This document shows, one piece after another, positions 33,356 through 37,675 of a DNA stretch of 37,675 bases. Source of the DNA: Paucilactobacillus wasatchensis (GTDB lineage: Bacteria > Bacillota > Bacilli > Lactobacillales > Lactobacillaceae); NCBI RefSeq assembly GCF_000876205.1, contig NZ_AWTT01000017.1:1-37675 (forward strand). The letters run 5' to 3'. The position numbers were made by a program, and so were the translations under genes. Every line of letters starts with the position of its first letter. Positions within the stretch are counted from its first letter, which is position 1. The notes under the pieces are model-generated. The model was given only the letters and a program-made list of their open reading frames with translations. It did no database searches and was not told the origin of the DNA.

Positions 33356-34936
33356 ATGAAAACACCAGAACAATTAGCTCAGGACGTTAGTAAACGACGG
33401 ACGTTTGCCATTATTTCTCATCCTGATGCTGGGAAAACAACCATTACTGAACAGATGCTGTTATTCGGTGGGGTGGTTCGCGAAGCTGGAACGGTTAAAG
33501 CCAAAAAGTCTGGTACTTTTGCTAAGTCTGACTGGATGGAAATTGAGAAGAAACGTGGCATCTCTGTTACTAGTTCAGTGATGCAATTTGATTACCAGGG
33601 TAAACGAATTAATATTTTGGATACTCCCGGTCATGAGGATTTTTCTGAAGATACTTATCGGACGCTGATGGCCGTTGACTCTGCTGTCATGGTGATTGAT
33701 GGTGCTAAGGGAATTGAACCACAAACTAAGAAACTATTTAAAATTTGTAAGATGCGTGGTATTCCTATTTTTACATTCATCAATAAATTTGATCGTGATG
33801 CTCGTGAACCACTTGATTTATTGGCAGAATTGGAAGATGTCTTAAAAATAGAAACATATCCAATGAATTGGCCAATTGGGATGGGTCGTGGTTTACAGGG
33901 GTTATACGACCGCTTTAATCATCGTGTTGTTTTGGCACATCCTACTGACGCTGCTCATCAATATGTCCCGCTAGATGATGAAGGTCAGATCCCAGCAGAT
34001 CAGCCGTTACGCGATGATAGTATTTGGCAAGACACGCTTGATGAAATTGAATTACTTGAAGCTGCTGGTAATGATTTTGATGAAGAAAAGATTAAAACCG
34101 GTGACATGACTTCTGTCTTCTTTGGTTCTGCGTTGACTAATTTTGGTGTTCAAACGTTCTTGGAAACTTATTTAAAGTATGCACCAGCACCTAGTGAACA
34201 TGAAACCTTGGATGATCAGACAATTAAACCATTGAACCCCGAGTTTTCGGGATTTGTCTTTAAAATTCAAGCGAACATGAACCCAAATCACCGTGATCGG
34301 ATCGCATTTGTCAGAATTTGTTCTGGGGAGTTTGACCGAGGAATGGATGTTACACTACAACGAACAGGAAAATCAATTCGATTGTCTAATTCGACGCAGT
34401 TCATGGCAGATACACGTGAAGTTGTTGATACTGCAGTTGCGGGAGATATTATTGGTCTCTATGATACGGGGAACTTCCAGATAGGTGACTCTATTTATTC
34501 TGGTAAACAGGATATTCAATTCCAAAAACTACCACAATTTACGCCGGAGTTATTTGTCCATGTCGCCGCTAAAAATGTGATGAAACAAAAGTCATTTCAC
34601 AAGGGGATTGATCAACTAGTGCAAGAAGGTGCCGTGCAGCTTTATCAAAACTACACTACAGGTGATTACATTCTTGGAGCAGTTGGTCAATTACAATTTG
34701 AAGTATTCCAATTTAGAATGCAAAATGAGTATAATTCAGAAGTAGTAATGGAACCATTGGGACATAAGATTGCCCGCTGGATTGATCCAGAACAGCTAGA
34801 TGAAAAAATGGCTTCATCCAGAAATATTTTGGTAAAAGACCGTCAAGGACAGCCATTGTTCTTGTTTGAAAATAGATTTGCAGAAAATTGGTTTAAGGGT
34901 AAGTACCCAGAGATTAGGTTAACAGCCAAATTATAG
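33356..34936 (+). CDS. prfC: Peptide chain release factor 3
   Basis: 526-aa translational GTPase that recycles RF1/RF2 from the ribosome. The G1 loop SHPDAGKTT (about 21-29), the switch region [12 protein letters not shown]3 DTPGHEDF, G4 NKFDR and the following EF-Tu-like domains ([25 protein letters not shown]) are all intact, ending in the RF3 C-terminal domain ([16 protein letters not shown]). ATG 33356 follows GGAAAGGGA. It is monocistronic and framed by repeat arrays on both sides; the downstream hairpin begins two bases after its stop codon. Confidence 0.96.
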   Translation: MKTPEQLAQDVSKRRTFAIISHPDAGKTTITEQMLLFGGVVREAGTVKAKKSGTFAKSDWMEIEKKRGISVTSSVMQFDYQGKRINILDTPGHEDFSEDTYRTLMAVDSAVMVIDGAKGIEPQTKKLFKICKMRGIPIFTFINKFDRDAREPLDLLAELEDVLKIETYPMNWPIGMGRGLQGLYDRFNHRVVLAHPTDAAHQYVPLDDEGQIPADQPLRDDSIWQDTLDEIELLEAAGNDFDEEKIKTGDMTSVFFGSALTNFGVQTFLETYLKYAPAPSEHETLDDQTIKPLNPEFSGFVFKIQANMNPNHRDRIAFVRICSGEFDRGMDVTLQRTGKSIRLSNSTQFMADTREVVDTAVAGDIIGLYDTGNFQIGDSIYSGKQDIQFQKLPQFTPELFVHVAAKNVMKQKSFHKGIDQLVQEGAVQLYQNYTTGDYILGAVGQLQFEVFQFRMQNEYNSEVVMEPLGHKIARWIDPEQLDEKMASSRNILVKDRQGQPLFLFENRFAENWFKGKYPEIRLTAKL

Positions 34937-34937
34937 A

Positions 34938-34996
34938 GTGAAAACGAGGGCGCCCAGATTCCGTAGGCTAACACAGAAACCACCATTACCGAATTC
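34938..34996 (-). repeat. Inverted copy of the repeat just after prfC
   Basis: This 59-bp copy starts two bases after the prfC stop and is complementary to the first downstream copy (35004-35060), with a seven-base loop. The predicted stem of about 55 bp contains only a few mismatches around GGGCGCCCAGATTCCGTAG. It probably ends prfC transcription, though it lacks a classical T-run. Confidence 0.88.
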
Positions 34997-35003
34997 GATT
35001 TGT

Positions 35004-35258
35004 GAATTCGATAATGGTGGTTTCTGTGTTAGCCCTAGGAGTCTGCCCTCGTTTTCACGTTTCAGCAATAAAAGGGAATTCGCAGTTGGTGAATTCGATA
35101 ATGGTGCTTTCTGTGTTAGCCCCAGGAGTCTGCCCTCGTTTTCACGTTTCAGCAATAAAAGGGAATTCGCAGTTGGTGAATTCGGTAATGGTGGTTTCTG
35201 TGTTAGCCCTAGGAGTCTGTCTTCGTTTTCACGTTTCAGCAACTTAAACATAAAGTAA
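35004..35258 (+). repeat. Downstream array: three tandem copies, 87-bp period
   Basis: Copies begin at 35004, 35091 and 35178, exactly 87 bp apart. Each carries GAATTCG, TAATGGTG, then TTAGCCCTAGGAGTCTGCC and CACGTTTCAGCAA. The 34-bp core matches the reverse complement of the upstream copies at about 30 positions. Because 87 is divisible by three, several frames stay open through the array and give 29-residue pseudo-repeats on both strands; I see no ribosome site or codon signal that would make these real proteins. Confidence 0.9.
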
Positions 35259-35273
35259 CACCACCATCACATA

Positions 35274-36170
35274 TCAAGAAGTTTTTCGTCCACCAAATAA
35301 CTTTCGCAAATCAACCTGCATAATCAAAATGGCAACCACAATTAAAAAGCCACCAATTAACAACCGATCCGTAAACGGCTCAAAACCAAATAGAATTGAG
35401 AAGAAACTACCAAACATGGATTCAGTCATTAAAATCAGTCCGGCTGGGGTTGCATCAGTGAATTTTTGTCCCACAATTTGCATTGTTTGGGCACCAAAGG
35501 AAGCGAAGACACCTAGGATAATGATTGGGCCGATTGCAGCCGACCAATTAATGCTGGTATATGAGCCGCGTTCAAATAAAAGCGACCAAATTAATCCGGT
35601 AACGCCTTGGGTAGCACCGAGCATGAATGCCACAATCCATGGACCGGAGTCAGTTGCAGTATAACCAAAATAGACAATTTGCATTGCAAAGAAAAATGAG
35701 GAGACAATCGTGAGTAAATCACCCAATTTAAGGTGGAAGCCAGTTGCAAAAATGTTGGTTAAAAACATCATGCCGATCACGCACAGAGCAATTACAGGAT
35801 AGCTTTTTAATTCTGGCTTATGATGGAACATCACCCAGACGATAAACGGAACAATGGCCACGTAAATAGCAGTCAAAAATGCATTGTTGGCAGGGGTAGT
35901 GTACTTCAACCCAATTGTTTGGATCTGATAGCCAGCAAAATTTAGTAACCCAGCCACGAGACCAATGCGAAAATCGATTCGATTCATTTTGTTAATTGTT
36001 TGATGAAAAAATAAATAAGCGAGTGCTGCAAAAATTAAGCCCCGGATTGCGTTTATTAATCCCGCAGGCATTTGAGCATTAGTTGCCTGTTTAACCACCA
36101 GATAGCTAATACCCCAAATGATAGCGGTAGCTAACAATAATAAGTTGGCTTGCAGTTTAGATAATTTCAT
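35274..36170 (-). CDS. EamA/DMT-superfamily transporter
   Basis: 298-aa membrane protein with ten helices in two EamA halves (LLLATAIIWGISYLVVKQ at the start; GDLLTIVSSFFFAMQIVYFG opening the second half; LILMTESMFGSFFSILFGFEP). Members export amino acids or other metabolites; substrate unknown. An in-frame GTG at 36197 exists, but GGGAGGA at 36179-36185 fits ATG 36170. The gene ends 15 bases from the repeat array, which may also serve as its terminator. Confidence 0.9.
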   Translation of the reverse strand: MKLSKLQANLLLLATAIIWGISYLVVKQATNAQMPAGLINAIRGLIFAALAYLFFHQTINKMNRIDFRIGLVAGLLNFAGYQIQTIGLKYTTPANNAFLTAIYVAIVPFIVWVMFHHKPELKSYPVIALCVIGMMFLTNIFATGFHLKLGDLLTIVSSFFFAMQIVYFGYTATDSGPWIVAFMLGATQGVTGLIWSLLFERGSYTSINWSAAIGPIIILGVFASFGAQTMQIVGQKFTDATPAGLILMTESMFGSFFSILFGFEPFTDRLLIGGFLIVVAILIMQVDLRKLFGGRKTS

Positions 36171-36232
36171 GTGCGTCCTCCCTGATAAACATACCAACTC
36201 ACTATACCATGTAGTTGCGATAAATGCCCATC

Positions 36233-36268
36233 AAAAAAGCCAAGTTCATCAGTTGATAGACTTGGCTT
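36233..36268 (-). terminator. Terminator of the MucBP-like gene
   Basis: On the minus strand a 9-bp stem AAGCCAAGT/ACTTGGCTT with a loop of about 14 bases is followed by six T. Confidence 0.8.
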
Positions 36269-36285
36269 GAATTAAAAAATAAAAT

Positions 36286-36993
36286 TTAGGCGCCAGTTTT
36301 AACATAGGTGCCATTAACAAAACCGCGGTGATTGACTTCATACCAAACAACACCATCACTATTAGTAGCAGTTCCAGTTAACGAAATAGTGGTATCGTGT
36401 TCCAATTCATTCACGATCTTTCCGTATGGTCGGTCATATACCTGAATCATTTTATGGGGAATGTAATCAATTCGTCCTTGCATATTATCCAATGGTTTGA
36501 CAACTAATTCTTCCTCATCATCTGATTTTGGTAACCGACCTTCATATGGATTCTTTGAAATTGACATTTGGTGGTATTCGACCCATTGATCGGGACCCAC
36601 CTCATACCAAAATTTTCCATTAGATGTTGCAACCCGCTTGAATGCACGCAGAACCATGCCAGCTGGATAAGTCGTATGCCGAGGTAAACCGTTGACCATA
36701 TCGTATACTTCAGTTGCTGCGCTTAGTTTTAAAAACATGTCGTGGACTTCTTCTACTTCAGCCCAGTCCTTGCGCCGGTAGTACATTCGAATTGTATGTG
36801 GTTCTTCATCGAAGGTACCAGTATAGTCAGCGTCGGCGTTGACAAATTTGAAGTTATCAAATTGAACTTGTTTGGCAGTATAATGCTGACCAATTAAGCC
36901 ACGTAATAATTGTGGCAGTTGAATATTTGCTTTTGTGTCGATGTCAATGTAATAGACCCACACGGGGACACCGGTTTTAAAGGATTCCGTCAA
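36286..36993 (-). CDS. MucBP-like plus SH3-like repeat protein without signal peptide
   Basis: 235-aa protein. Residues 10-75 resemble one MucBP domain (VWVYYIDIDTKANI, LRGLIGQHYTAKQ, ADYTGTFDEEPHTIRMYYRR). Two SH3/GW-like modules follow, one around 88-145 with FWYEVGPDQWVEY and one around 175-233 with VYDRPYGKIV and VWYEVNHRGFVNGTYV. MucBP and GW/SLAP modules are normally outside the cell, yet no signal peptide, membrane helix or sorting motif is visible. The start is TTG 36993 with GGAG nine bases upstream, and no upstream extension was found that would add a signal. It may be cytoplasmic or leave by an unknown route. Domain calls are by eye. Confidence 0.6.
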   Translation of the reverse strand: MTESFKTGVPVWVYYIDIDTKANIQLPQLLRGLIGQHYTAKQVQFDNFKFVNADADYTGTFDEEPHTIRMYYRRKDWAEVEEVHDMFLKLSAATEVYDMVNGLPRHTTYPAGMVLRAFKRVATSNGKFWYEVGPDQWVEYHQMSISKNPYEGRLPKSDDEEELVVKPLDNMQGRIDYIPHKMIQVYDRPYGKIVNELEHDTTISLTGTATNSDGVVWYEVNHRGFVNGTYVKTGA

Positions 36994-37084
36994 TTTATAT
37001 CACTCCAAGATTGAAATCTGTTTCTACTCATTATAACGCTTTAATCACGCATCGTCATTCATGAGCCTGTTTGAATATTTATAT

Positions 37085-37113
37085 TTCACAAAACTTAAGT
37101 TAAACGGTATACT
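37085..37113 (+). promoter_or_regulatory. Promoter of the ECF S-component gene
   Basis: TTCACA (37085-37090), a 17-bp spacer and TATACT (37108-37113), a near-consensus sigma-A promoter. The leader of about 77 bases contains two GGCATGA repeats near 37151 and 37171 but no riboswitch I recognise. Confidence 0.65.
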
Positions 37114-37196
37114 GTCCATATTAAAATATTGTTAATAGAAGTAAATAGTTGGCATGATTTGCTTCAACCGGCATGACTAAAACGGAGGCGTCTTTC

Positions 37197-37675
37197 ATGC
37201 GACAACGTTCAACGTATCGATTAAGTATTTTAGCTATTCTGACAGCAGTGATCATATTGCAAGATTTCATTCCGATGTTGGGTAATATTCCAATTGGGCC
37301 GTTAAGTTTAACTACATTGCATGTGACGGTTATTATTGCAGCGATTGTGTTAGGACCAGTTGATGGTGCCATTGTAGGTGGTGTTTGGGGCGTAATTACT
37401 TGGATCAGGGCCTTCACGTTTCCAAGCAGTGCGCTGGCGCCATTGGTATTTGTTAATCCACTAGTGTCAGTAGTACCACGAATTTTTATTGGTTTGTTGG
37501 CCGGGTGGACATTTATGTTGCTGACAAAATGGATGCATTCAAAAGCTGCTCCAATGGTGATTGCGTCAATTATTGGAGCGTTGACTAACACAGTATTAGT
37601 ACTGGGAGCAATATACCTGTTTTATCACACACCAGCTGTTGCCAAGGCATATGGGGTGAATGTAGGCAATTTGGA
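37197..37675 (+). CDS. ECF transporter S component, PanT-like (partial)
   Basis: The first 159 codons of a gene that runs off the right edge. The integral-membrane protein begins MRQRSTYRLSILAILTAVIILQ-like and has IPIGPLSLTTLHVTVIIAAI, VLGPVDGAIVGGVWGVITWIRAFTFP and NPLVSVVPRIFIGLLAGW, which fit pantothenate-type substrate-binding components of energy-coupling-factor vitamin transporters. The ATP-binding and T subunits are shared and encoded elsewhere. ATG 37197 has ACGGAGGCG upstream. Substrate by homology. Confidence 0.85.
   Translation, partial: MRQRSTYRLSILAILTAVIILQDFIPMLGNIPIGPLSLTTLHVTVIIAAIVLGPVDGAIVGGVWGVITWIRAFTFPSSALAPLVFVNPLVSVVPRIFIGLLAGWTFMLLTKWMHSKAAPMVIASIIGALTNTVLVLGAIYLFYHTPAVAKAYGVNVGNL

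Noticed and set aside
34931-35258. Overlapping 106-aa frames on both strands with 29-residue repeats
   Set aside because: They are produced by the 87-bp tandem repeat, lack ribosome sites, and the similar non-coding array upstream of prfC has a 97-bp period that cannot be coding.

Overview
The window looks like chromosome from a low-GC Gram-positive bacterium of the family Lactobacillaceae. This rests on paired DUF1659/DUF2922 genes, an Apf-type C-terminal transglycosylase domain, YG-like wall-binding repeats, an ECF-type vitamin transporter component, strong AAGGAGG-type ribosome sites and frequent TTG/GTG starts. The species cannot be named from this sequence alone.

Layout. (1) 1-8.6 kb is mostly housekeeping: an XRE regulator, a UDP-GlcNAc 2-epimerase, a GtrA/flavodoxin operon, an amidohydrolase, a nonsense-disrupted lipoprotein gene, methionine aminopeptidase, a YihY/BrkB membrane protein, a DUF2922/DUF1659 pair and recX. 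(2) 8.6-13.5 kb is a transition zone: a large GT-C-like membrane protein, 1 kb of decayed DNA holding the fossil of a wall-binding protein, a frameshifted GH25 wall lysin and a small Ser-rich lipoprotein. (3) 13.6-26.0 kb is an AT-rich exopolysaccharide/capsule operon of twelve genes: GtrB-like GT2, priming phosphotransferase, Wzy-like polymerase, Wzz-like protein, DUF4422 GT, GT2, Stealth phosphotransferase (frameshifted), GlfT2-like GT2, UDP-galactopyranose mutase, Wzx flippase, GT-C protein and acyltransferase. It ends at a strong terminator. (4) 26.4-30.9 kb continues the envelope theme: an Apf-like wall protein with a nonsense codon, an AI-2E family protein, an LCP ligase and TagD. (5) 30.9-37.7 kb holds a LysR/YeiH divergent pair, prfC between two arrays of related repeats, an EamA transporter, a MucBP-like protein and the start of an ECF S component.

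How the genes fit together. The EPS operon can prime, extend, flip and polymerise a galactofuranose-containing, probably acylated polymer. LCP (29017-30273) could attach it to peptidoglycan. WecB-type epimerase and TagD supply precursors for teichoic acid. The GtrB-like GT2, the GtrA-like protein and two GT-C proteins could form a side-chain glycosylation route (inference).

Most notable observations. (a) prfC is flanked by two tandem arrays of the same diverged repeat family (97-bp and 87-bp periods), arranged as a mirror image, with the innermost copies forming long hairpins next to the gene. (b) Two lipoproteins share a strictly conserved C-terminal motif (NMMQN, two variable residues, SDSYNNKVNNDPNAG). 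The two copies inside one gene differ at ten codons, all synonymously, which points to strong selection on the peptide. (c) A fossil third paralogue of the wall-binding proteins lies on the minus strand near 10.35-10.76 kb. (d) Four surface-related genes in 23 kb each carry a single disrupting change.
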